A DNA stretch of 5,925 bases, from NCBI GenBank assembly GCA_036655975.1, contig JAVVPD010000121.1, positions 1 to 5,925 of the forward strand, given 5' to 3'. This document shows, piece after piece, positions 1 to 5,114 of the stretch; the stretch's first letter is position 1, and the number at the start of each line of letters is the position of its first letter. A program made the translations under genes and the position numbers. The notes under the pieces were generated by a model that was not told the DNA's origin, did no database searches, and saw only the letters and a list, made by a program, of their open reading frames with translations. The DNA comes from CASQEL01 sp036655975. Its GTDB lineage: Bacteria; Desulfobacterota; Desulfovibrionia; Desulfovibrionales; Desulfovibrionaceae.

Positions 1-69
1 ATAGTACAATACCGTATTCAGCCGTGAAGCGTGAATACATTCCGGCAGAGGGATTACGCGGATAGTACG
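1..69 (-). repeat. Conserved N-terminal block, copy 1
   Basis: These 69 bases are identical to 1319-1387 and differ from 768-836 at two positions (56 and 57). They encode the conserved RTIR to LNTVLYY segment of the membrane-protein family. The block continues past the left edge, so its full extent is unknown. Confidence 0.9.
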
Positions 70-99
70 CGGGGCAGGGGGGGAAGTCGCTTCAAGCAT
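1..99 (-). CDS. Partial multi-pass membrane protein, paralog copy 1 (N-terminal 33 residues)
   Basis: This is the first 33 codons of a gene that continues beyond the left edge. It starts at an ATG (minus strand, 99 to 97) preceded by GGAGAG a few bases upstream, a good ribosome-binding site. The peptide begins MLEATSPPAP and then enters RTIRVIPLPECIHASRLNTV, the same conserved N-terminal segment as the two complete paralogs at 318-863 and 860-1417. Bases 1-69 are identical to 1319-1387. Only the residues before RTIR differ among the three copies. The missing part is inferred, from the complete copies, to hold about five membrane helices. A run of seven C (minus strand, 83 to 77) falls in codons 6-8. 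The function is unknown. The reading frame and homology are directly visible; the full length cannot be judged. Confidence 0.8.
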   Translation of the reverse strand, partial: MLEATSPPAPRTIRVIPLPECIHASRLNTVLYY

Positions 100-163
100 A
101 GGCTCTCCAAAAATGACTGTCCGATATGTCAGGAATATAGGGCATGCGTACTGCGCCGTCCAT
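92..163 (-). other. Short upstream ORF (23 codons) overlapping the start of copy 1
   Basis: Read on the minus strand, an ATG at 163-161 opens a 23-codon frame, MDGAVRMPY followed by 14 further residues, that ends at a TGA (94-92) lying inside the start of copy 1 (8-base overlap, different frame). A matching frame sits at 1414-1488 before copy 3, starting MDGIQRVPY and also ending across the start codon. The shared pattern MDGxxR[MV]PY, with several differences in third codon positions, suggests real translation. The ribosome-binding site of copy 1 lies inside this frame, so coupling is plausible. No Shine-Dalgarno precedes the ATG and the frame stays open upstream for 13 more codons, so it could instead be the tail of a truncated upstream gene. 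Function unknown. Confidence 0.45.
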
Positions 164-190
164 TGTTGCGGACGTTCGGCGTGCGCGTAA

Positions 191-334
191 TGCGGAAGCC
201 GTGAACTATCAAAGTATGATATAATATCTTATAATTGTCAGCATTACGTACGTGATATATTAAAGAAAGCTCAAGACATTGCAGATAAGGAACATGTATC
301 TTTAGTAATAAATAGTGTCAATGATCAAAACTGA
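191..334 (+). pseudogene. C-terminal fragment of a gene with an NCQHYV motif (possible papain/NlpC-P60/LRAT-like fold)
   Basis: A + strand frame runs from just after a TAA (188-190) to a TGA at 332-334, 47 codons, with no ATG or plausible ribosome-binding site at its beginning. From about base 203 it reads like genuine protein: ELSKYDIISYNCQHYVRDIL, then an amphipathic KKAQDIADKEHVSLVI stretch. Base composition turns sharply AT-rich at about the same point, so the 5' part of the gene appears to have been lost at a junction near 165-205. An Asn-Cys-x-His-[YF]-Val motif followed by a helix resembles the catalytic-cysteine segment of circularly permuted NlpC/P60 proteins (NCEHFV in LRAT-type proteins). 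This is a motif-level resemblance, not proof. The fragment overlaps the 3' end of the convergent membrane-protein gene by 17 bases. Confidence 0.45.
213..241 (-). promoter_or_regulatory. Weak candidate promoter for the copy 1 transcript
   Basis: On the minus strand CTGACA (241-236) and CATACT (218-213) are separated by 17 bases. They match the sigma-70 -35 and -10 consensus at five and four of six positions. Transcription would begin around base 205, include the short ORF at 163-92 and then copy 1. The area is AT-rich and overlaps a coding remnant on the other strand, so a chance match is quite possible. Confidence 0.2.
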
Positions 335-863
335 ACATAAATATAACCATTAAGTATAAATATATACTAAAAAATCCTATTTGAGACAATACAAAAGGTA
401 TTATAAAATTTTTAAAATTATACTTTATAATTTTCTGTATAGAAAAATTAAGAATATGGAGTAGTATAAATGAAAAAAAAGTTGAAATTAAAATATGTAA
501 AAAACATTCAATTTGAGTTGAGTCTATAGATGGATTTTTTTCAAGGATATGATACGTAATATTTATAGACACTAAAAAAAGTGGCATATACAAAATGATT
601 GAAAATAGTAATAGAATAAAAAAAGTGCGAGTGAAAATAAACTTAAAGTAAAAAATGAAAATAAGTGTAAATACACTCATTAGTATGTATTGCAGTGTTT
701 CGTTTGACTTAGAATAAGGAAAAAGCAATTGCAAAAATACACTTCCCCCCATGATGGCTAGCGATACATAGTACAATACCGTATTCAGCCGTGAAGCGTG
801 AATACATTCCGGCAGAGGGATTGTGCGGATAGTACGCGAGGGGGGATTTAGTCTGTATATCAT
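318..863 (-). CDS. Small multi-pass membrane protein, paralog copy 2
   Basis: The 181-residue product is very hydrophobic, with about five predicted membrane helices at roughly residues 27-49, 56-77, 78-100, 118-140 and 153-177. After a copy-specific beginning (MIYRLNPPS) it has the conserved RTIRTIPLPECIHASRLNTV segment leading into helix 1. Motifs shared with copy 3 include TRTFFIL, IECF and FKNFIIPFVL; beyond the N-terminal block about half of residues match. Its ATG overlaps the TGA of copy 3 as ATGA (860-863). No Shine-Dalgarno precedes it (the upstream bases are CCACCGATATTAAA), so translation probably depends on coupling to copy 3. Codons are strongly AT-rich, unlike the nearby phage genes, which suggests separate origin. 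The family is not recognised. A phage accessory, exclusion or immunity role would be a guess. Confidence 0.8.
   Translation of the reverse strand: MIYRLNPPSRTIRTIPLPECIHASRLNTVLYYVSLAIMGGSVFLQLLFPYSKSNETLQYILMSVFTLIFIFYFKFIFTRTFFILLLFSIILYMPLFLVSINITYHILEKNPSIDSTQIECFLHILISTFFSFILLHILNFSIQKIIKYNFKNFIIPFVLSQIGFFSIYLYLMVIFMFSFDH
711..836 (-). repeat. Conserved N-terminal block, copy 2
   Basis: Bases 711-822 (112 bases) are identical to 1262-1373; after two mismatches identity resumes to 836. The block covers the codons from the conserved RTIR segment through helix 1 to the LLFPYS motif. Downstream in the gene, identity drops sharply, a pattern expected from gene conversion or recombination at a shared head. 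Confidence 0.9.
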
Positions 864-1417
864 TTTAATATCGGTGGTAAAGAAATTAAAACTGCAACTA
901 TTATGAATAAATACATGGTAAATCCTGCCATTTTACACAAGACAAATGGTATTATAAAATTTTTAAAATCATTTTTTATGAAATTTCGTAACAAAAAATT
1001 TGCAATATATAATAATATAAAATCAATAAATGCACAAATTAAAATATTAAAAAAACATTCAATTGCACGTGAATCCATAAAATTATTTTCTTCAAGAATG
1101 TAAAACGTAATATTTTTTATTATTATAAGAAATGGTATATACCAAATAAAAGCAGACAGCATTAGAATAAAAAAAGTACGAGTAAGAATGAATTGAAAGT
1201 AAAAAATAAAAATAATCGTAAGTGTATTTATAAATATATAGAGTAGCGTTCCTTCTGAACCAGAATAAGGAAAAAGCAATTGCAAAAATACACTTCCCCC
1301 CATGATGGCTAGCGATACATAGTACAATACCGTATTCAGCCGTGAAGCGTGAATACATTCCGGCAGAGGGATTACGCGGATAGTACGTGGTGGGGATGGG
1401 GCAGATTTAGCGCTCAT
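860..1417 (-). CDS. Small multi-pass membrane protein, paralog copy 3
   Basis: The 185-residue product is the tandem duplicate of 318-863, with alignable bases at a constant 551-base offset. It begins MSAKSAPSPP, then RTIRVIPLPECIHASRLNTV, and has about five hydrophobic segments at similar positions. Motifs kept with copy 2 are TRTFFIL, NIT, IECF and FKNFIIPFVL; the tail (LISLPPILK) differs. The start is chosen because it is the only ATG ahead of the conserved segment. A weak TAAGAG lies about five bases upstream, and a 24-codon frame ends across the start as ATGA (1414-1417). Its stop overlaps the start of copy 2, so the two genes form an operon. Sequence after the N-terminal block is extremely AT-rich. 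Function unknown; an inner-membrane location is inferred from hydrophobicity. Confidence 0.8.
   Translation of the reverse strand: MSAKSAPSPPRTIRVIPLPECIHASRLNTVLYYVSLAIMGGSVFLQLLFPYSGSEGTLLYIFINTLTIIFIFYFQFILTRTFFILMLSAFIWYIPFLIIIKNITFYILEENNFMDSRAIECFFNILICAFIDFILLYIANFLLRNFIKNDFKNFIIPFVLCKMAGFTMYLFIIVAVLISLPPILK
1262..1387 (-). repeat. Conserved N-terminal block, copy 3
   Basis: Partner of 711-836 (offset 551) and of 1-69 (offset 1318). The identity includes silent third positions and a shared six-C run on the + strand (736-741 region and its counterpart), so it reflects recent common descent rather than protein-level selection alone. Confidence 0.9.
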
Positions 1418-1488
1418 GGTACTCTTAGATTATTTTTATACGCTATTGCGTTGTTCTTAGCATACGGCACGCGCTGTATGCCGTCCAT
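1414..1488 (-). other. Short upstream ORF (24 codons) overlapping the start of copy 3
   Basis: An ATG at 1488-1486 (minus strand) opens a 24-codon frame beginning MDGIQRVPYAKNN and ending LRVP, with its TGA overlapping the copy 3 start as ATGA. The beginning matches the short frame ahead of copy 1 (MDGxxR[MV]PY, 22 of 30 bases identical from three bases before the ATG), and both frames end across a membrane-protein start. The later residues differ. The frame is open further upstream to an ATG at 1659, but that would run antisense into the GNAT-like gene and erase its promoter region, so I prefer the short form. No Shine-Dalgarno precedes the short start. It may be a coupled leader peptide or a residual gene tail. 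Confidence 0.45.
1460..1481. promoter_or_regulatory. Hairpin-forming inverted repeat in the divergent region
   Basis: GCATACGGC (1460-1468) and GCTGTATGC (1473-1481) can pair over nine positions, one of them a G-T wobble, around a four-base loop. There is no T-run after either side, so it is not an intrinsic terminator. It lies between divergent genes and inside the 24-codon frame before copy 3, where it could act as an operator or as a structure influencing translation. Confidence 0.4.
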
Positions 1489-1558
1489 AGTAAAACCGAG
1501 CCCGATGTTTAAGGGCTGACTAATCCGCTTGGGCGGGGGTCTTTTGTTGCGGGCAATG

Positions 1559-1564
1559 TATAAT
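1559..1564 (+). promoter_or_regulatory. Candidate -10 box (TATAAT) for the head-assembly operon
   Basis: A perfect TATAAT lies 27 bases before the ATG at 1592. Transcription would start near 1571 and give a short leader holding the ribosome-binding site. No convincing -35 hexamer is present at 16-18 bases spacing (the area is a G-rich run), so if real it may need an activator. Confidence 0.35.
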
Positions 1565-1578
1565 TTTACCGACAAGAC

Positions 1579-1584
1579 AAGGGG
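1579..1584 (+). promoter_or_regulatory. Ribosome-binding site that fixes the start at 1592
   Basis: AAGGGG stands seven bases before the ATG at 1592. An upstream in-frame ATG at 1529 has no such site and would overlap the promoter; a later ATG at 1607 would be too far away. This supports 1592 as the start. Confidence 0.55.
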
Positions 1585-1591
1585 AAAAGGC

Positions 1592-2080
1592 ATGAACACG
1601 CCAATTATGCGTTTTAGTCTTGCTTCAGCAGCGGAATGCGGTGCGGTGTACGAGGCCATGCGGTCAGAAGCCCTGCTGCCAACGGTTGTTTATGATGGCG
1701 ACCTCAGCCGCGAAGATTTTGTAGCGCTCGTGGGCCACGGAATCATGGTGCGTATGACCTGCGGGATGACCCTGCTGGGGGCCGCTTGGTTGCGGGATAT
1801 TCACGCCGCTACGGCGAGCTTGCATTTTTGTTTTTTCAAGGCGGGCCGCGCAGAGGCTCGTGTTTTAGGTCGGGCGTGCCTGCGGCATATGTTTAGTATT
1901 AGTAATTTTCAATCATTATATGGCATTACCCCCAAGCCCTACCGCGCTGCCGTGGCCTATATTACGGCGGTGGGGGGAAGGGTTATGGGGGAAGTGGCGG
2001 GCGCATGTGTGCTGCACCATCGGGGGGGGCGCATTGTGCCTGCAATCATAAGCACCTTTAATCGTAAGGAGTATGTATAA
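1592..2080 (+). CDS. GNAT-fold acetyltransferase-like phage protein
   Basis: The 162-residue product looks like a small Gcn5-related N-acetyltransferase of the type often found just before portal genes in podoviruses. Visible elements are a strand at TLLGAAWL (60-67), a strand at ASLHFCFF (75-82), then RVLGRA (90-95). The last matches the R/Q-x-x-G-x-G/A motif that binds acetyl-CoA pyrophosphate and leads into a helix. LYGITPKPYRAAVAYITAVG (109-128) followed by GRVMGEV is the usual C-terminal helix and strand. The family can acetylate small molecules or proteins, but several phage members have no known substrate, so activity is not claimed. The start is set by AAGGGG at 1579-1584. The stop overlaps the next start as TAATG, and TAAGGAG inside its end is the next gene's ribosome-binding site. 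Confidence 0.65.
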   Translation: MNTPIMRFSLASAAECGAVYEAMRSEALLPTVVYDGDLSREDFVALVGHGIMVRMTCGMTLLGAAWLRDIHAATASLHFCFFKAGRAEARVLGRACLRHMFSISNFQSLYGITPKPYRAAVAYITAVGGRVMGEVAGACVLHHRGGRIVPAIISTFNRKEYV

Positions 2081-2370
2081 TGGGCGGAGGCGGCGGCGGA
2101 AAAGGCGGTGGCGGTGGCGACAGTACGGCAATCATGCGTGAACAAATGGCCCAACAACAGCGTATGCACGAGGAGCAAATGGCCCAAATGGAAGCGGCCC
2201 GGGCTGCCAAACCTCAAACAGCAAAACCCGTTACCGAGGCAGCCACGGCTGCGCGGCAGGCACAAAAGGAAAAAGCGTCTAAAGCTTCGGGCTTGGCAGG
2301 TTCTGTCTACACCAATCCCCTAGCGGTGAGCAAGGGTGGGCAGGCTTTGAAAACGATTTTAGGGGGTTAA
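2080..2370 (+). CDS. Small Gly-rich, coiled-coil phage protein upstream of the portal
   Basis: The 96-residue product has a glycine-rich beginning (residues 2-13 are nearly all Gly with one Lys). A charged, Gln/Met-rich helical stretch follows, with two similar EQMAQ segments at about 21-36. An Ala/Lys/Gln segment comes next, and the tail is VYTNPLAVSKGGQALKTILG. Small proteins ending in a similar '(K)TLLG'-like tail are common next to podovirus portals, but their role is not established; a minor virion or connector-associated role is inferred from position. The start follows a strong TAAGGAG eight bases upstream and overlaps the previous stop. The end overlaps the portal start (TAATG). No enzyme motif or signal peptide is visible. 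Confidence 0.75.
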   Translation: MGGGGGGKGGGGGDSTAIMREQMAQQQRMHEEQMAQMEAARAAKPQTAKPVTEAATAARQAQKEKASKASGLAGSVYTNPLAVSKGGQALKTILGG

Positions 2371-4040
2371 TGATGGAACAAGCAGACGTAACCCGCCTTT
2401 CTGCGCGCTTTAGCCAGCTTATTCAGGAAAGGAGGTATTTGGACACGGCTTGGCTGTCATTGGCAGAACACTTTCTGCCCACCCGCTACACCAGCATCGG
2501 CGAGGCGCAACGCCACCGCACGAAGGAGGTGCTGCTCAATGACAAAATTGTGGACGCTACGGGAATCCATGCCATGCGAACCCTTGCGGCGGGCTTGCAA
2601 GGCGGCATGACCAGCCCCGCGCGCCCGTGGTTTCGTTTGGGCCTTGAAGATGATGAACTGGCAAATAGCCGCGCCGTGCGGTCTTTTTTGGACACGGTGG
2701 CGAAAACCATGCGGAATTTGTTCCATCGCTCCAATTTCTATAACGCGATTCATACTTTGTACAGCGATCTAGCCACTTTTGGAACGGCTTTTATGTTTGA
2801 ATTCGGTGACTTTGACAGTGATATCCGTTTTGTCACCGTGCCTGCGGGGCAATACGTTATTGACGTGTCCGCCACCGGGCGGGTGGACACCGTGTTCCGG
2901 CGTATGAGTATGACTACGCGGCAGCTTTTGCAGGAATTCGGTTATGAGGCTTGTCCTGAAAATGTGCGTATTGCCCATGATAGCAATAAGGCGGATCAGC
3001 TCAGTACCTTGTGGGATGTTGTGCATGCCGTGTATCCACGCACGGATTGCCCGACATGTGCGGGCTTGCCGCAGTGGGCCATGCCCTATGCCTCGGTCTA
3101 TTGGCTCGAAAGCGGGGGCGGCGGGCGCGCACAGATTTTGCGGGAGTCGGGCTTTGAAGATTTTCCCGGTTTTGGACCGCGCTGGGACTCTATGGCGGGG
3201 TCGGCTTACGGGCGATCGCCCGCCATGGATTGTCTGCCCGATTGCAAGATGTTGCAGCAAATGGGCATCACCACTCTTAAGGCGATTCATAAGTCGGTGG
3301 ATCCGCCCATGGGGGTGAGTTCCAGCTTGAAAGCCGTGGGCTTGGATCTCACGCCCGGTGGTCTCAATTATGTGGAAAATATGCCGGGTCAGGCCCCGCA
3401 AGCCGCTACGCCGCTGTTGCAGGTGCGGCCCGAAATTCAGGCGGCACGTCAGCTTACTCAAGACGTGCAGAATCAGATCAAGCAGGGTTTGTACAATGAC
3501 TTGTTTAAAATGTTGCTCTCCTCAGACCGCAACAACGTAACGGCTCGGGAGGTAGCCGCTCGCGAGGAGGAAAAGCTTATTCTTATCGGCCCGGTGCTGG
3601 AGCGTTTGCACGACGAATTGTTTATTCCCCTGATTGACCGCACCTTTAACATTATGGCTCGCTTTAATATGCTGCCCCCCCTGCCTCCAGAAATGGAGGG
3701 CAGCAATTTCAAGGTGGAATTTGTGTCCCTGCTGGCCCAAGCCCAAAAAATGGTTTCTACCAGCGCGGTGGATCAATTGCTGGCCTTCACCAGCCGCACG
3801 GCCCAAGCCTTCCCCGAAGTGCTGGACGCCATTGACGTGGATAATGTGATGGACGGCTATGCTGAATATTTGGGGGTGGAGGTGGATATGATCCGTCCGC
3901 GTCAGGATCGCGAGGCCCTGCGCCAACAAAGAGCGCAGGCACAGGCCCAAGCCCAGCACATGAGCCAGATACAACAAGGAGTGAAAGTGGCTAAGGAACT
4001 TGGTGGTATTATTAGTGATATATCAGGAGGAACGGCCTAA
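2370..4040 (+). CDS. Portal (head-to-tail connecting) protein
   Basis: This 556-residue protein forms the dodecameric ring at one capsid vertex through which DNA is packaged and to which the tail attaches. It matches the podovirus head-to-tail connector family in length and motifs: LAAGLQGGMTSPARPWFRL (72-90), YGRSPAMDCLPDCKMLQ (280-296), and the TAREVAAREEEKL to PLIDRTFNIM segment (391-429). It also has NVMDGYAEYLGV (492-503) and a Gln/Ala-rich tail (519-536). A CPTC pair at 227-230 is an unusual addition. Two adjacent ATGs (2370 and 2373) are possible. AGGGGG at 2361-2366 is better spaced for 2373, whereas 2370 gives the TAATG overlap; the difference is one residue. The next gene also starts across its stop, after a good AGGAGG at 4025-4030. 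Confidence 0.95.
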   Translation: MMEQADVTRLSARFSQLIQERRYLDTAWLSLAEHFLPTRYTSIGEAQRHRTKEVLLNDKIVDATGIHAMRTLAAGLQGGMTSPARPWFRLGLEDDELANSRAVRSFLDTVAKTMRNLFHRSNFYNAIHTLYSDLATFGTAFMFEFGDFDSDIRFVTVPAGQYVIDVSATGRVDTVFRRMSMTTRQLLQEFGYEACPENVRIAHDSNKADQLSTLWDVVHAVYPRTDCPTCAGLPQWAMPYASVYWLESGGGGRAQILRESGFEDFPGFGPRWDSMAGSAYGRSPAMDCLPDCKMLQQMGITTLKAIHKSVDPPMGVSSSLKAVGLDLTPGGLNYVENMPGQAPQAATPLLQVRPEIQAARQLTQDVQNQIKQGLYNDLFKMLLSSDRNNVTAREVAAREEEKLILIGPVLERLHDELFIPLIDRTFNIMARFNMLPPLPPEMEGSNFKVEFVSLLAQAQKMVSTSAVDQLLAFTSRTAQAFPEVLDAIDVDNVMDGYAEYLGVEVDMIRPRQDREALRQQRAQAQAQAQHMSQIQQGVKVAKELGGIISDISGGTA

Positions 4041-4351
4041 TGGCGCAGCCCTATGCGGAAATGTTTGCGGAGGAGGAACAGCAGGCCCAAGAGATGCAAG
4101 CCGCCCGTGAACGCGCAGCCCTACACCGGGCCAATGCCCTGAATATGTTACTGGAACACAAGAGCGGGCGCATATTTTTACGTGATTTTATGAATTTTTG
4201 CGGGGTGTTCGCCTCTCCCAGCCTGAAGAGTCACGACCATGTGCAATTTACCGAAGGGCTCAGGTTGGCGGGCATGTATGTGTTTTCCGCATTGCTGAAG
4301 CATGATGTGAACAGCGTCAGTAAAATTTTTAACGCAGAGGAACACCTATGA
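4040..4351 (+). CDS. Bbp19-like small phage protein
   Basis: The 103-residue product resembles the Bbp19-type proteins found between portal and scaffold genes in BPP-1-like podoviruses. The core, SGRIFLRDFMNFCGVFASPS (residues 42-61), followed by an aromatic-poor spacer and EGLRLAGMYVFSALLK, fits the family pattern of a Gly-Arg-x-Phe-[ILV] helix, a CG[VI]F turn, then an EG.R..G helix. The N-terminal 34 residues are acidic and Gln/Ala-rich, probably helical. The function of the family is not established; position suggests a morphogenesis role. The start has AGGAGG about nine bases upstream and overlaps the portal stop (TAATG). Its end overlaps the scaffold start (ATGA), so the genes are translationally coupled. 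Confidence 0.75.
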   Translation: MAQPYAEMFAEEEQQAQEMQAARERAALHRANALNMLLEHKSGRIFLRDFMNFCGVFASPSLKSHDHVQFTEGLRLAGMYVFSALLKHDVNSVSKIFNAEEHL

Positions 4352-5070
4352 GTCAGACAACAGAGGGCGCAACTTCCGGCCTTAGTGCGAGCGGCGCGGA
4401 AGGCACGGTGGAAGCCATGCTGCACAATCACCAGCAGGCCGTAAGCCAGGGGCCGTGTGCCACAGGAAATTCTTTGGCGGCTGCCAAGGCAGGCCCAGCG
4501 GCGGGAGTGCATTCGGACACCGGCCCCGGCTCTCTGCTGCATAAAAATCTTGAGGCCGCAGTGGAAACAGCTTCTGATTCTGCTGCCACCGCAAGTCCCG
4601 CAGCCGTGCCCGAACAGTATGCGTTGACTATTCCACAATCCTTGAGCGGGAGTGTCACGCCAGAGCAGATTGCAGGCTTTGAAAACTACGCCAAGTCGGC
4701 GGGTTTGAGTAACGAGCAGGCCCAAGCCGCTTTGGATTTCAAAGTTCACTTGACCCGTGAATTTCAGGAAACACAGCAACAGCTGTTGACCCAATGGGAA
4801 GAACAAGTGCGCGCCGATCCCGCATTGGGCGGGCGCAATCTCACCACAACGGTGGCTACCGCCACCCGAGCCATGCAGCATTATGATCCCACGGGCACTA
4901 TTTCAAAATTATTGTGTTCCTCAGGGCACGGATCCAACCCCGATGTGGTGCGTTTTCTCTACAACATCGGCAAGGCCATGGGGGAAGATAAAGTTCCCTT
5001 TACGGGAAATGCGCGGCAGGCCGAATTGCCCTTGGCAGAGCGCATGTATCCGCACTTTAAGTTTGATTAA
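4348..5070 (+). CDS. Capsid scaffolding protein
   Basis: The 240-residue product has the build of podovirus scaffold proteins, which nucleate procapsid assembly and then leave. The first 90 residues are low-complexity Ala/Ser/Gly/Thr. A helical middle follows (FENYAKSAGLSNEQAQAALD at 111-130, then a Gln-rich helix to W150), with EEQVRADPALGGRNL (151-165). The C-terminal NPDVVRFLYNIGKAMGEDKV (197-216) and closing ERMYP (231-235) match the usual signature of this family, in which the C-terminal helix contacts the capsid protein. Its position directly before the capsid gene supports the call. The start follows an AGAGG-type site and shares ATGA with the preceding gene. Some family members carry or are annotated as proteases; no protease motif is visible here. 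Confidence 0.85.
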   Translation: MSQTTEGATSGLSASGAEGTVEAMLHNHQQAVSQGPCATGNSLAAAKAGPAAGVHSDTGPGSLLHKNLEAAVETASDSAATASPAAVPEQYALTIPQSLSGSVTPEQIAGFENYAKSAGLSNEQAQAALDFKVHLTREFQETQQQLLTQWEEQVRADPALGGRNLTTTVATATRAMQHYDPTGTISKLLCSSGHGSNPDVVRFLYNIGKAMGEDKVPFTGNARQAELPLAERMYPHFKFD

Positions 5071-5114
5071 TCCATAATTTTTGTCCACAAACCCTTTAAC
5101 ATACGAGGTATCTC
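5071..5114. other. 44-base spacer before the capsid gene
   Basis: This is the only real gap in the operon. It is AT-rich at its left and holds GAGGT (5104-5108), a ribosome-binding site six bases before the capsid ATG. No convincing promoter, hairpin or terminator is visible. Confidence 0.5.

Noticed and set aside
903..1103. 66-codon + strand frame inside copy 3
   Set aside because: It lies entirely antisense to a gene supported by a paralog, and its Lys/Ile/Asn-rich composition is what AT-rich DNA gives by chance.
1092..1358. 88-codon minus-strand frame overlapping copy 3 in another frame
   Set aside because: It reads the conserved N-terminal block out of frame; the paralogs are conserved in the copy 3 frame, not this one.
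1..1387. CRISPR array or diversity-generating retroelement repeats
   Set aside because: The repeats are coding blocks of 69-126 bases, not short regular repeats with spacers. Differences between copies are not confined to adenine positions, and no reverse transcriptase or template repeat is present.
1460..1481. Hairpin as an intrinsic terminator
   Set aside because: Neither strand has a T-run directly after the stem.
1529..1591. Upstream ATG extension of the GNAT-like gene
   Set aside because: The extra 21 codons cover the TATAAT box and ribosome-binding site and look like non-coding sequence; 1592 has the proper spacing.
1414..1659. Long 81-codon minus-strand form of the frame before copy 3
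   Set aside because: It would run antisense through the promoter, ribosome-binding site and first codons of the GNAT-like gene. Only its last 24 codons show a conserved counterpart (92-163), so only that part is annotated.
2082..2121. G-rich tandem GGC/GGT tract as a functional DNA repeat
   Set aside because: It is explained by the poly-glycine beginning of the small protein at 2080-2370.
2769..3461. 230-codon minus-strand frame antisense to the portal
   Set aside because: It is a shadow of GC-rich codon bias in the portal gene, with no ribosome-binding site and Arg/His/Pro-rich composition.
4231..4881. 216-codon minus-strand frame antisense to the Bbp19-like and scaffold genes
   Set aside because: It spans two well-supported + strand genes and shows no recognisable protein features.
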